A stretch of DNA of 55,954 nt from assembly GCA_003149835.1 (NCBI GenBank), contig QAMX01000037.1, forward strand, positions 1-55,954, written 5' to 3'. Origin of the DNA: Clostridiales bacterium (lineage in GTDB: Bacteria; Bacillota; Clostridia; Oscillospirales; QAMX01). How positions within the stretch are numbered: position 1 is the stretch's first letter; each line of letters opens with the position of its first letter. This document shows, piece after piece, positions 17,258 to 25,441 of this stretch. The notes beneath the pieces are model-generated. The model saw only the letters and a list, made by a program, of their open reading frames with translations. It had not been told where the DNA came from and made no database searches. Both the position numbers and the translations under genes were made by a program.

Positions 17258-18156
17258 TAAAAACATCCCGTCAGCTTAAGGATAAAATCCGAAACCTGTC
17301 AAAGGATATGAAAACCGAACCGCATATACTGATGAGAAAATATATGATGGAACGATTTTTAGAACGTCTTTCTCTTTCCGCATACAAGGACAAATTCATT
17401 TTGAAAGGCGGTATGCTGATTGCTTCGACCGTTGGTATTGAATCCCGTTCCACAATGGATATTGACGCCACGGTAAAAGGAATGGACTTATCGCTTGAAT
17501 CTGCGGAGAGCGCCATAAAAGCCATTATAAACACATCGTTTGACGACGGTGTTGAGATGGTTATAAAAAGCGTGTCCCCGATTATGGACGAAGCGGATTA
17601 CAACGGAGTCCGCATTTCACTGGACGCATATTTTGACGGCACGAAAATCCCGCTGAAAATCGACATCTCTACCGGAGATATTATTGTTCCTCATGAGGTG
17701 CAGCATTGTTATAAGCTGATGTTTGAGGATCGGGACATTCATATACTGTCCTACACGCTTGAAACGGTTCTGGCTGAAAAGCTGGAAACGGTAATTGCGC
17801 GAAGCGTTCAGAACACCCGTATGCGTGATTTTTACGATATATTTATTTTGCTTCAAACAAAGCGAGACGGCATATCCGCAGACTATTTGGCAGAGGCGCT
17901 TCACAGAACATCAAGCAAGCGAAACAGCGCACAGATGATCGCAGTCGGAGGCGAAATATTAAAAGATGTTCGCGAGAGCACCGTAATGAAAGGATTATGG
18001 AAATCGTATCAGTCAAATTATCCGTATGCAGAAAAAGTAACGTGGGATGACGTAATGAATGCGACGGAAAGGCTATATGCTTTAGCTTATACCGAGGAAC
18101 AGGAATTACCGCTTGAATCGGGTATTCATTACAGCAAGCAGGAAGAAGAAATCTGA
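17254..18156 (+). CDS. abiEii: AbiEii-type nucleotidyltransferase toxin
   Basis: A 300-residue toxin of the AbiEii/AbiGii nucleotidyltransferase family. The fold's signature is visible: FILKGGMLIAS near residues 49-59 and the metal-binding STMDIDAT near 66-73, followed by VLAEKLETVIAR and RMRDFYDIFIL further on. Family members modify tRNA or use GTP to arrest growth on phage infection. The pair has its own promoter and terminator, so it looks like a cargo cassette that also favours retention of the element. Confidence 0.92.
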   Translation: MIKTSRQLKDKIRNLSKDMKTEPHILMRKYMMERFLERLSLSAYKDKFILKGGMLIASTVGIESRSTMDIDATVKGMDLSLESAESAIKAIINTSFDDGVEMVIKSVSPIMDEADYNGVRISLDAYFDGTKIPLKIDISTGDIIVPHEVQHCYKLMFEDRDIHILSYTLETVLAEKLETVIARSVQNTRMRDFYDIFILLQTKRDGISADYLAEALHRTSSKRNSAQMIAVGGEILKDVRESTVMKGLWKSYQSNYPYAEKVTWDDVMNATERLYALAYTEEQELPLESGIHYSKQEEEI

Positions 18157-18171
18157 ACTTAATAGCAAATC

Positions 18172-18204
18172 AGAGTATCGGAATCAAATCCGGTACTCTT
18201 TTTC
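18172..18204 (+). terminator. Intrinsic terminator after AbiEii
   Basis: The arms AGAGTATCGG and CCGGTACTCT (one G-U pair) flank an eight-base loop and are followed by TTTTTCT. It closes the AbiE transcript 15 bases after the stop codon. Confidence 0.8.
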
Positions 18205-18233
18205 TATGCACTTCTTTTTTCATCGGTATCGAC

Positions 18234-18415
18234 CAATGCGGAGCATTGCCCCGAAACCAAACACCGCAGGCGAAGCCTGTCGGTTTTGTGTTAAGGCAGG
18301 AATAGCCGTCATACTTCCGGCACGCTCACAGCTTGAAAACAGTGTTTTCAACGGGGTTTTACCCGTATTTTAGAGGTATGATTTTATATAAGACGGTATG
18401 ATTTCCGTCATACCG
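18234..18415 (+). other. Candidate origin of transfer (oriT) with inverted repeats and GGTATGA iterons
   Basis: A gene-free stretch directly upstream of the relaxase pair. It holds three kinds of symmetry: CAATGC-GGA-GCATTG (18234-18248); ACCGCAGGC-GAA-GCCTGTCGGT (18263-18284, one bulge), followed by a run of T and G; and CGGTATGA-TTTCCG-TCATACCG (18394-18415). GGTATGATTT also occurs directly at 18375-18384 and 18395-18404, exactly 20 bases apart. This is the expected place and structure for an oriT, with accessory-protein binding sites near the first relaxosome gene. The nic site itself was not located. Confidence 0.5.
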
Positions 18416-18432
18416 AGAAAGGAGGCGGTTTT

Positions 18433-18927
18433 ATCGCCAAAGCAAGTAATTCAGAACCGATTAAGACCGAGCGTATATCGCTCCATTTGCCCAAAGATAC
18501 GATAGATACGCTCAAACGGCTGTCGGCGAAGAACGGTACGGATTTATCCAAAGAGATACGCCGCGCCATCGACGGCTATCTGGATATTGAGATGAACGCT
18601 GAAAACCTTGATATGATAAACAGCGTAATCAAGCAGGAGTTGTCCGTGCAGATCAAGGCGCTCGGCAACCGCCTTGCCGGACTTATCAACCGCCTGACGA
18701 TTATTTCCGCTGCCGGTTATTACGCCAATATCGCCATCATTTCAGACCTGATCGACGCCGACCGCTATTCGTCCTTTGAGAAGATCGAAGCGGCGGCGCG
18801 CAAAAAGGCGCTCGCATACGCCAATCAGAAGAACGCCGCCGCGCTTGCCGCCTTTGCGGACGATAACGAGATGAAGAAAGCGATCAAGGCAGTTAAGGGT
18901 GAACGCAATGTCGATCCTGATGTATAA
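18433..18927 (+). CDS. CopG/MobC-like relaxosome accessory protein
   Basis: About 164 residues. The N-terminus has a ribbon-helix-helix pattern (ERISLHLPKDTIDTLKRLSA, then DLSKEIRRAIDGYL), as in MobC and CopG proteins that bind oriT. The C-terminal half is helical and Ala-rich. The start is unusual: AAAGGAGG ends at 18425, and the first in-frame codon at proper spacing is ATC (18433). The next usual initiator is TTG at 18487, which would delete half of the DNA-binding ribbon. Its 3' end overlaps the relaxase gene. It probably binds the GGTATGA repeats upstream and may also repress the operon. Confidence 0.75.
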   Translation: MAKASNSEPIKTERISLHLPKDTIDTLKRLSAKNGTDLSKEIRRAIDGYLDIEMNAENLDMINSVIKQELSVQIKALGNRLAGLINRLTIISAAGYYANIAIISDLIDADRYSSFEKIEAAARKKALAYANQKNAAALAAFADDNEMKKAIKAVKGERNVDPDV

Positions 18928-20146
18928 GCAGCGGCACAGACCGCCGAACTACCGCAAGACGCCGAAATGTAATTACGCCCATATCGGGTACATTGCTACC
19001 CGTCCCGGTTCGTCCAAAAACGAGGGGATGCGGCACGGCCTGTTCGGCAAGCTGTCGCCGTCCGGCGAGATCACCGAGTTTGAAACATGGCAGGAGGTCG
19101 GACGGCTGGTGCGCGAACTGTCTTACCGCCGCGTCAATATCTTTCGCGGGATCATTTCCTTTTCGCCCGATACCGCCGCCGAACTGAATCTGTCCGATCA
19201 TAAAGCGTGGGAGGAATACATCGAGCGGCATATCGGGACGCTGGCACAGAAAAACGGTATCCGCCCGCAGGACTTGCAGTGGGCGGCGGCGCACCACAAC
19301 GAGCGCAGCCACCCGCATATCCACGTGGTGTTTTGGAACAAGAATCAAAAAACAATGCTTCCGTATGTTTCCCCGAAAGTGCCGGACAGTATTCGGATTC
19401 AGCTTATTAAGGATACCTTTTCCGAAAAAATCCGGGAATATATCGCACAGAAGGACGAAGCGAAAGCGGCGCTGTCGGCGTTGACGGACGAGAGTGTGAA
19501 AGAATTTGAGGAATATATGAAAGCCTTGAAACCGGAGGAATACCGCCGCTTCAAGGAGGAATACGGCAAAATCGAAGATGAAGAAATCGGCACATCCCCC
19601 CTTGATGGTATTGTAGGAAATATGAACCTTGCGCCGTATATCCGGCGGCTGTTCTCCCTGAAAGAGAAAATGCCGAAGAAAGGCAGACTGTATTACAAGC
19701 TGCTGCCCGACGAGGTAAAAGCCGAGGTTGACGCTTTTGTTGCGGAGCTTAAAGCGACCAACGAATATATCCGGCATTTGGTTGAGGAGTACGCCGAGAG
19801 CAAGTGCCGCCTTGCCATGCTCTATGACGCCGATCCCGACAATCTTGAAAAGCACCGCGCAAAAGCGGTCGCCGAGGCCGACAAGCTGATCGCCAATAAG
19901 ATTTTAGGCGTTATCAAAGCCATGCTGAACAAGGATCACGAGCTTGCGGGCTTCGCATACAGCGAAGCAAAAAAGGCGTATCACACCGAGCAGATGATCT
20001 GCGAGATTCTTATGCTTTTGGAGCAGTCGGTCATGGCGCTGGACGAGGAATACGAAAGCAGGCAGACCGCCATGAACACCGATTTATCCAAAGCGGCGAA
20101 AAAGGAATGGTATCTGCGGCACAAGGACAAGGGCATGGAGCCTTGA
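18908..20146 (+). CDS. Conjugative relaxase (MOBP/MobL-like)
   Basis: A 412-residue relaxase that would nick oriT and lead the strand into the secretion channel. The three-histidine metal motif is clear at about residues 128-141 (HHNERSHPHIHVVF). Candidate catalytic tyrosines lie in NYAHIGYIATRPG near residues 22-34. Features such as NIFRGIISFSPDTAAEL and WEEYIERHIGTLA fit MOBP-type relaxases of Clostridial elements (MobP3/MobL-like). The C-terminal half is helical and charged, with no helicase domain. ATG 18908 is preferred over GTG 18899 because AAGGGTG is better spaced. It overlaps the accessory protein by 20 bases. Confidence 0.88.
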   Translation: MSILMYKQRHRPPNYRKTPKCNYAHIGYIATRPGSSKNEGMRHGLFGKLSPSGEITEFETWQEVGRLVRELSYRRVNIFRGIISFSPDTAAELNLSDHKAWEEYIERHIGTLAQKNGIRPQDLQWAAAHHNERSHPHIHVVFWNKNQKTMLPYVSPKVPDSIRIQLIKDTFSEKIREYIAQKDEAKAALSALTDESVKEFEEYMKALKPEEYRRFKEEYGKIEDEEIGTSPLDGIVGNMNLAPYIRRLFSLKEKMPKKGRLYYKLLPDEVKAEVDAFVAELKATNEYIRHLVEEYAESKCRLAMLYDADPDNLEKHRAKAVAEADKLIANKILGVIKAMLNKDHELAGFAYSEAKKAYHTEQMICEILMLLEQSVMALDEEYESRQTAMNTDLSKAAKKEWYLRHKDKGMEP

Positions 20147-20172
20147 TTCCCCGCGCCCTTTTGTATAACAAA

Positions 20173-20190
20173 AAATCGGGCGTCCGATTT
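20173..20190 (+). repeat. Small inverted repeat before the cysteine-rich gene
   Basis: AAATCGG and CCGATTT are separated by GCGT, just upstream of the GGAAAGG ribosome site of the following gene. It could shape the leader of that mRNA. There is no T-tract. Confidence 0.35.
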
Positions 20191-20209
20191 GGAAAGGAAA
20201 CACAAAAAG

Positions 20210-20521
20210 ATGAATTACGCATACAAGCGGGGTGGCGCGCCGGTTTTTCTTCCGCACAGGCAATACGGTATCCGGTTTGAGCCGTCGCCGCCCTATCAAT
20301 ACCCGAAGGGACATCCGTGCTGCGGCTGCCCCTATACGCTGAAAGCGTCCGTCCCGTCCTGTATGTTTCCGAAACGGCAGGACGGGACTTGCTTTCGGTA
20401 CGATATGCGCCGCAAGGAAAAACCGGAGCCGCAGGACGATGAAAAAAGGCGGGCGGCGCAGAAGATATTCGATTTCATCAAAACCCTTGAAGCCGTGAAA
20501 CGGCGCAAGGGATATAAGTAA
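20210..20521 (+). CDS. Small cysteine-rich basic protein
   Basis: A 103-residue protein, start ATG 20210, with GGAAAGGAAA upstream. It is rich in Arg/Lys/Pro and carries HPCCGCPY, then CMFPKRQDGTC, a possible four-cysteine metal site. The C-terminus is helical and basic (KIFDFIKTLEAVKRRKGYK). It lies between the relaxase and a group of accessory genes, so an auxiliary role in DNA binding is possible, but no family is recognised. Confidence 0.7.
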   Translation: MNYAYKRGGAPVFLPHRQYGIRFEPSPPYQYPKGHPCCGCPYTLKASVPSCMFPKRQDGTCFRYDMRRKEKPEPQDDEKRRAAQKIFDFIKTLEAVKRRKGYK

Positions 20522-20531
20522 GGGAGGGATC

Positions 20532-21191
20532 ATTACGGTCAGTCAAAATGAGCATTTCAACAGGCGCTTTATAGCGTTTCTGTATGCGCGCGGTCTGAAT
20601 CCGGCCGAATACGCAGCGCCGGAGGAACCGCTTGAAATCTATCGGGAGCGCGAGTATATATGTTCGGTCATGCCCGGAGGCGAGGTACGCTTTAAGGAGC
20701 GCAGCGAGGACGCAGCCGCCGTTATGAACTTCATCGAAGAAAACTATCGCAATTACATTCTCTGCGAGCATCTGTCGGGTATGCCGTTCGACGGCATTGA
20801 GGACTACAAGAAGTTTTACGAGGTCGGTAATTCCGTGCTTGCGGCAAGGATCATGCCGGACGACAAAATCGAATATGTCACATGGGAATACGGCTGCAAC
20901 CGCAAGGGCGTGATGTGGGGGCATTATTTCGGAGAGAATTTTGCCGCCGCCAAGCAGGATTTCGCCGTCCGCGCCGGACTGATCGACAGTCAAAAGCTGT
21001 TTTCGGACAAGCAGCTTTCGGCTTTGCACGGCGCTTGTCTGTTCCGGCTGATGAACGATATGGAACTTCCCTACGAGGACGAAAAGGAGCTTCAAACAAC
21101 CGTCAGCCGGCTTGAATTTCTTTGTCCGCAGCTTGCGGAGCAGCCGGAGCCGGAAGCCGCGGACGAAAACGAATTTACAGAGGAGGTCTGA
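20532..21191 (+). CDS. Hypothetical protein, paralogue of the next gene; non-ATG start
   Basis: The frame is open well upstream of the first ATG (20670) and reads sensibly from about 20532 (SQNEHFNRRFIAFLYARGLN). GGGAGGG (20522-20528) stands just ahead, so initiation is at ATT 20532, ACG 20535 or GTC 20538. The C-terminal domain (QDFAVRAGLIDSQKLFSDKQ) closely resembles that of the downstream protein (QDFAVRSGLVDEKALFSETE), so the two are paralogues. There are no membrane segments or known motifs. The end is acidic (ADENEFTEEV). Function unknown. Confidence 0.7.
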   Translation: MTVSQNEHFNRRFIAFLYARGLNPAEYAAPEEPLEIYREREYICSVMPGGEVRFKERSEDAAAVMNFIEENYRNYILCEHLSGMPFDGIEDYKKFYEVGNSVLAARIMPDDKIEYVTWEYGCNRKGVMWGHYFGENFAAAKQDFAVRAGLIDSQKLFSDKQLSALHGACLFRLMNDMELPYEDEKELQTTVSRLEFLCPQLAEQPEPEAADENEFTEEV

Positions 21192-21194
21192 TAT

Positions 21195-21893
21195 ATGCGC
21201 AGCAAAACCGATTTCTACCGCATTTTCTTTGAGCAGCTTGCGCGCCGCGGATTTCAGCCGCGCCGCAGCGAATCGTCCGATTACATTGCGGACATTTACC
21301 ACAAGGGACAGCTTATCGGCTATTTTTCAAAAGCCGATACCGTTCTCCCCTGTTCGCAGACGCAGCTTATTATGAAGGATAAGCAGTTTTCAAAGCTGCT
21401 GAATCTGATCCGGGATACGGCGCAGGCGACGGCGCTGAAAGCCGGTATCTGCACCGAATGCCCCTACACCGACGCCAATGAAAAGCTGGCAAACGGCGCG
21501 TACAAGCTGTCCGAGTATAACAGCGTCATGCTGACCGCAAGGCAGCACCATCTTTTCGGCTATGTGTTCAGCACCTATCTTACCAATCCGGCAGGCGAAG
21601 CGGAAAACCGCCGCACCTTCTATAACCGTGAGTTTGCCGGACAGGATTTCGCCGTCCGCTCCGGCTTGGTGGATGAAAAGGCGCTGTTCTCCGAAACCGA
21701 ACTGAAGCTCATCCACGCCGATCTCGTCAAGCTGAATGTGCTGGACAACAACGTGTCAAACGACGACCGGATAGCGGTCGGGCGCATTATCGACAAGATC
21801 GAGGACATTATGCCCGAGCTGCGCAGCGAGGACTATGATTTCAGCTTCGAGGACGAGTTTATGCGCGACGCCGGAATGGAGGTCGAGCCGTAA
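21195..21893 (+). CDS. Hypothetical protein, paralogue of the previous gene
   Basis: A 232-residue protein; GAGGAGGTC precedes ATG 21195. The N-terminus (DFYRIFFEQLARRGFQPR) and the C-terminal block (AGQDFAVRSGLVDEKALFSE) align with the preceding gene's protein. An inserted middle segment contains CTECPY, a lone CxxC. It ends in DAGMEVEP. The start codon of the next gene overlaps its stop (TAATG). Function unknown. Confidence 0.75.
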   Translation: MRSKTDFYRIFFEQLARRGFQPRRSESSDYIADIYHKGQLIGYFSKADTVLPCSQTQLIMKDKQFSKLLNLIRDTAQATALKAGICTECPYTDANEKLANGAYKLSEYNSVMLTARQHHLFGYVFSTYLTNPAGEAENRRTFYNREFAGQDFAVRSGLVDEKALFSETELKLIHADLVKLNVLDNNVSNDDRIAVGRIIDKIEDIMPELRSEDYDFSFEDEFMRDAGMEVEP

Positions 21894-22171
21894 TGAGCAA
21901 GCGGAATCAGACGATAGCCATTGCGCGTTTTCTCGCCTACAAAGCGCAGCTTAACGCTAAAATGGACGCCATGACCGACGAGGACTACCTGAAAAACCCA
22001 ATCGGTCTTGACGTGGGCGCATATGTGGAGGACTTGATGAAATACTGCTCCGAGGAAACCGTCGATATTGTTCTGCGGCAGCAGGATAAGCTCATTTCAC
22101 GGCTGGGCGAAACCTTCCTTTTCGTTACCGCCAATATGCCTTATGAAACGGAGGTGAGCGCAAATGCGTGA
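21893..22171 (+). CDS. Small helical hypothetical protein
   Basis: A 92-residue, mostly helical protein, start at the ATG overlapping the upstream stop, with GGAGGTCGAG ahead. Features: AIARFLAYKAQLNAKMDAMT and LISRLGETFLFVTANMPYET. It overlaps the next gene by eight bases, with GGAGGTGA inside its own coding sequence. It resembles small structural or regulatory ICE proteins. No function assigned. Confidence 0.7.
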   Translation: MSKRNQTIAIARFLAYKAQLNAKMDAMTDEDYLKNPIGLDVGAYVEDLMKYCSEETVDIVLRQQDKLISRLGETFLFVTANMPYETEVSANA

Positions 22172-22532
22172 CGGACGCCCGAACCCCGATATATGGGGAA
22201 ACTTGATTACTTGCGTTGAGATCGCGGAGGGCATATATGAAATCGTCGGCACGAAAAAGAAAGGTCTTGAAATGCCGAGGGCGGTCGCCGAGGAAATCCT
22301 GCCGGAATCGGTTATGGCGCAGGCGGCGCCGGACGGCGAGGCCGTCTGCTTTACCGACGATATTTCAAGCGCCATTGCCGCCGACGCGCTGATCGAGCAG
22401 GAGCTTGTGACCGATCCTGCCGCTCTTTCCCGCCTTGACGCGCTGCGGCAGCTTGAAGAACCCGATCTTGATACCGGCTTTGAGCCGCCCGTAAGCGATA
22501 TGGAGCTTGACGGCCTTGACCTTGAGAGGTAG
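22164..22532 (+). CDS. Small hypothetical protein
   Basis: A 122-residue protein with an N-terminal IWGNLITCVEIAEGIYEIVG stretch that suggests a compact beta-rich domain. The second half is acidic and low in complexity, ending LDGLDLER. Start ATG 22164 is well placed after GGAGGTGA. Part of the linked accessory operon. Function unknown. Confidence 0.7.
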   Translation: MRDGRPNPDIWGNLITCVEIAEGIYEIVGTKKKGLEMPRAVAEEILPESVMAQAAPDGEAVCFTDDISSAIAADALIEQELVTDPAALSRLDALRQLEEPDLDTGFEPPVSDMELDGLDLER

Positions 22533-22543
22533 GTGGTGAACAT

Positions 22544-23284
22544 TTGAGACTTGTGTATATCTGCTCCCCGTTGAGGGGTGACAGCACTTGCGGCGCAAGT
22601 GCCGAAAGTAATATCAGCCGCGCGCATGAATACTGCGCCTATGCCGCCGATTGCGGCGTGATACCGCTTGCACCCCATACCATATTCACAAACTATCTTG
22701 ATGACCGGAATCCCGAACAACGGCAGCGCGGTCTTTCGATGGGGCTGGAGCTTTTGAAACGCTGCGACGAAATGTGGATCGTAGGCGGTACTGTTTCCGA
22801 GGGCATGAAGGGCGAGATCGCCCTTGCGGAAAAGGAACACATTCCGAGGCTGTATGTAAGTGATGAAATGGTGCGGGCAAAGCACAAAATCCGACAGGAT
22901 AACGAACCGTTTGTATATGGCGACTGCATTCCCGGCAGCGAAAAAATGAATTACGAGAATGAGATCCTTGTTATAAAGCCGGAAGTATTTGCCGACGCGG
23001 GCAGCGTAACAGCCGACGATTCACTCTGGATAGCGCACGGCGGCTTCGGCTGTACCTACGGAGCGAGAGGACAATCGGTTTTTGCGGAAAGCCTGCTGTC
23101 CGGCGAAAAGGCGCGGTGGGAACGATTCGACTTTTACGGCATGGTCGATCCCTTCCGTCTCTTTCAATGGGTGAACGACAAACCCGTTCATAACGAGCGA
23201 GCGGAAGAAATCATAAACGACATATCGTGGGATATGCAGCCGGACGCCTGCGAGGAAGATTTGCAGGAGGGCGCAGAACCATGA
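22544..23284 (+). CDS. DUF4406 / nucleoside-deoxyribosyltransferase-like protein
   Basis: A 246-residue protein starting at TTG 22544. The N-terminal 110 residues have a DUF4406-like Rossmann core related to nucleoside 2-deoxyribosyltransferases: VYICSPLRGD, then AHEYCAYAADCGVIPLAPHT, and DEMWIVGGTVSEGMKGEI. The C-terminal half (ENEILVIKPEVF, AHGGFGCTYGARGQ) resembles a separate module found in ICE proteins. It may act on nucleotides or bind a small ligand; substrate unknown. Its 3' end overlaps the VirD4 membrane gene by four bases, linking the accessory operon to the conjugation operon. Confidence 0.78.
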   Translation: MRLVYICSPLRGDSTCGASAESNISRAHEYCAYAADCGVIPLAPHTIFTNYLDDRNPEQRQRGLSMGLELLKRCDEMWIVGGTVSEGMKGEIALAEKEHIPRLYVSDEMVRAKHKIRQDNEPFVYGDCIPGSEKMNYENEILVIKPEVFADAGSVTADDSLWIAHGGFGCTYGARGQSVFAESLLSGEKARWERFDFYGMVDPFRLFQWVNDKPVHNERAEEIINDISWDMQPDACEEDLQEGAEP

Positions 23285-23817
23285 AAACCAAACCGAAGCT
23301 CATAGTCTGCGCGTTCATTTTCCTGTTCGGCGGCGTTTTGAACCTGTTCTTTTCCGCCGCCGTTCACGGTCTGCTGACGCATAAAATATCAACTCTGACT
23401 TTTTTCCCTGTCGGAGAGTGCCTGTCAAGCCTTGTATCGAGCAGACAGCATTTGCTGCTGTTCCTCTGCATACAGGGCTTTTTTCTTATCCTGTCGGTGA
23501 TGTTTTTTCTGACGAATCTGCACCCGTATAAATCGGACTTGGACGAGATCACGCCGGATATTAAAACGCCGCGCGCAGTCGGACAGTATCAGCACGGCTC
23601 GGCTCGGTGGCTGACCGATGAGGAAAAGGATAAGGCGTTTGAAAGCTACCTGCTGAATCCGCACAACAAGGTCATAAAGGCGCTGATTGACAGCGGCTAT
23701 GACGATATACAGTTTTTGAAACCAAAGAAGGAGGACGTAAATGAAAGCAACTTCATTTCCGAAGCCGATACCGAAGCTGCTCGGACGGCTCCAGCACAAG
23801 AGCGCGACCGACGATGA
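23281..23817 (+). CDS. VirD4 N-terminal membrane part (separate protein)
   Basis: A 178-residue protein with two predicted membrane segments (about residues 8-30 and 55-80, LIVCAFIFLFGG and LLFLCIQGFFLILSVMFF). A cytoplasmic part contains PDIKTPRAVGQYQHGSARW and DEEKDKAF. In the CD1115-type VirD4 coupling proteins of Clostridial ICEs these elements form the N-terminus of one long protein. Here the frame ends about 25 residues after the next gene begins, and the ATPase has its own start and ribosome site. ATG 23281 is used because a longer upstream frame lies inside the previous gene. It likely anchors the coupling protein. Confidence 0.8.
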   Translation: MKTKPKLIVCAFIFLFGGVLNLFFSAAVHGLLTHKISTLTFFPVGECLSSLVSSRQHLLLFLCIQGFFLILSVMFFLTNLHPYKSDLDEITPDIKTPRAVGQYQHGSARWLTDEEKDKAFESYLLNPHNKVIKALIDSGYDDIQFLKPKKEDVNESNFISEADTEAARTAPAQERDRR

Positions 23818-25336
23818 TACCGCCGCCTTCGGTCTTGACTGGGGCGGCATTGTTATCGGCAAACGCGACGAAGGAAGCGGCGAGCGTATCTACTATATCG
23901 GCGAGGACAGTCACCTTTTATGTATCGGCGCGACGCGAAGCGGCAAATCCCGCTGTCTTGTGGTGCAGTCTATCTGCACGCTCGGCCTTGCCGGAGAAAG
24001 CATTATGTGCAGCGATCCGAAGGGCGAGCTGTATCACTACACGGCGGCGTTTCTTGAAAAGCTCGGCTACGAGGTGCTTGTGCTGGACTTCAAGACGCCG
24101 CCGAAAAGTATGCGCTACAATCTGCTCCAGCCGATCATAGACGCGGTGAACGACGGCGATAACGACCGCGCGGAAATGCTGGCGTGGGATTTGACGAACA
24201 ACCTTGTAGGCAAGCCCACGGGCGAGAAAATCTGGACGAACGGCGAATGCTCGGTGATCGCCGCCGCCATCCTCTGCGTGGTCTGCGACAACAAAAAGAG
24301 GCCGGAGCTGCAAAACATGACGAATGTGTACTGGTTTATCTCGGAAATGTGCCGCACGATCGGGAGCAAAATGCCGATTCTGGAATATGTGAAAAAGCTG
24401 CCCGCAAGCCACCCGGCAAAGGCGCTGCTTTCTATCTCGGACGTTGCGCCGTCAAGGACGCGCGGCAGCTTTTACACCTCGGCGCTCACAACGCTGCGTC
24501 TGTTCACCTCGCGCTCCATCTATTCCATAACCCACACAAGCGATTTTGCGCTGGACGATATGGGAGCGAAAAAACAGGCGCTTTTCGTTATCCTGCCCGA
24601 TCAGAAAACCACCTTTTATCCTATTGCTTCTCTGATCGTATCGCAGCAGTACGAGCTTTTGGCGGAGGCGGCAGACAGGCGCGGCGGCAGACTGAAACGG
24701 CGCGTAAACTTCATCCTTGACGAGTTCGGAAACTTCACGCCGATTTCGGACATGACGAACAAGCTGACCGTGGCGGCGGGACGAGGTATGCGGTACGCGC
24801 TGTATATTCAGAGCTTTTCGCAGCTTAAAGAAAAGTACGACGACAACATCTCCGACACCATCAAGGCAAACTGTCAGACATGGGTGTATCTGCAAGCCGA
24901 CGATCCCGACACGCTGCGGGATATTTCCGAAAAGCTCGGCGCTTACACGACTTCAAGCTATCAGCTATCGGCAAACCACGCGAAGTTTACCATGCCCTCA
25001 TCGTCGCACAGCGTCAGCCTGACCGAGCGCAAGCTGCTGAACACCGACGAGGTGCGGCGGGTAAAGCGGCCTTTTCAGATCGTCACAAGCCGCAATCATC
25101 CGGCGCTGATGTACGCGCCCGACCTGTCAAAATGGCATTTCAATAAAATGCTCGGTCTGGGCGACGAGGAACACAACCGAAAGCTGCGGGAGGAACGGGA
25201 AAACAAGCGCCCGATCATCACCGATGTAAAACAAGAAGTCGTTCTCTGGAACATCTGGATCTACTATCAAAAGGACATCATGCGCCGTCTCGCGCAGCAG
25301 AAGGGCGGCGGAATGCCGCCGCCCGACGATGATTAA
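23741..25336 (+). CDS. virD4: VirD4-type coupling protein ATPase domain
   Basis: A 531-residue type IV coupling protein. It links the relaxase-DNA complex to the secretion channel and drives DNA export. Walker A is GATRSGKS near residue 62 and Walker B is NFILDEFGNF near 323-332. Flanking family motifs are present: MCSDPKGELYHY, NVAPSRTRGSFYTSAL-type sequence, and VAAGRGMRYALYIQSFSQL. The last part carries LLNTDEVRRVKRPFQIVTSR. GAAGGAGGA lies seven bases before the ATG. It overlaps the preceding membrane-part gene by 77 bases in another frame. Confidence 0.94.
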   Translation: MKATSFPKPIPKLLGRLQHKSATDDDTAAFGLDWGGIVIGKRDEGSGERIYYIGEDSHLLCIGATRSGKSRCLVVQSICTLGLAGESIMCSDPKGELYHYTAAFLEKLGYEVLVLDFKTPPKSMRYNLLQPIIDAVNDGDNDRAEMLAWDLTNNLVGKPTGEKIWTNGECSVIAAAILCVVCDNKKRPELQNMTNVYWFISEMCRTIGSKMPILEYVKKLPASHPAKALLSISDVAPSRTRGSFYTSALTTLRLFTSRSIYSITHTSDFALDDMGAKKQALFVILPDQKTTFYPIASLIVSQQYELLAEAADRRGGRLKRRVNFILDEFGNFTPISDMTNKLTVAAGRGMRYALYIQSFSQLKEKYDDNISDTIKANCQTWVYLQADDPDTLRDISEKLGAYTTSSYQLSANHAKFTMPSSSHSVSLTERKLLNTDEVRRVKRPFQIVTSRNHPALMYAPDLSKWHFNKMLGLGDEEHNRKLREERENKRPIITDVKQEVVLWNIWIYYQKDIMRRLAQQKGGGMPPPDDD

Positions 25337-25441
25337 ACGGCGAGCCGCCGCAGGCAATCGATCCGTTAGCTTTCTCATATCGGATAGTTGTCTGTTTGGC
25401 AAGCCGCTTTTCATACTTCAAACACACACAGGAGGTATTCG

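Noticed and set aside
18205..18300. A short open frame (end near 18373) between AbiEii and the relaxase genes
   Set aside because: It overlaps the AbiEii end, the terminator and inverted repeats, has no ribosome site, and fits better with the non-coding oriT candidate.
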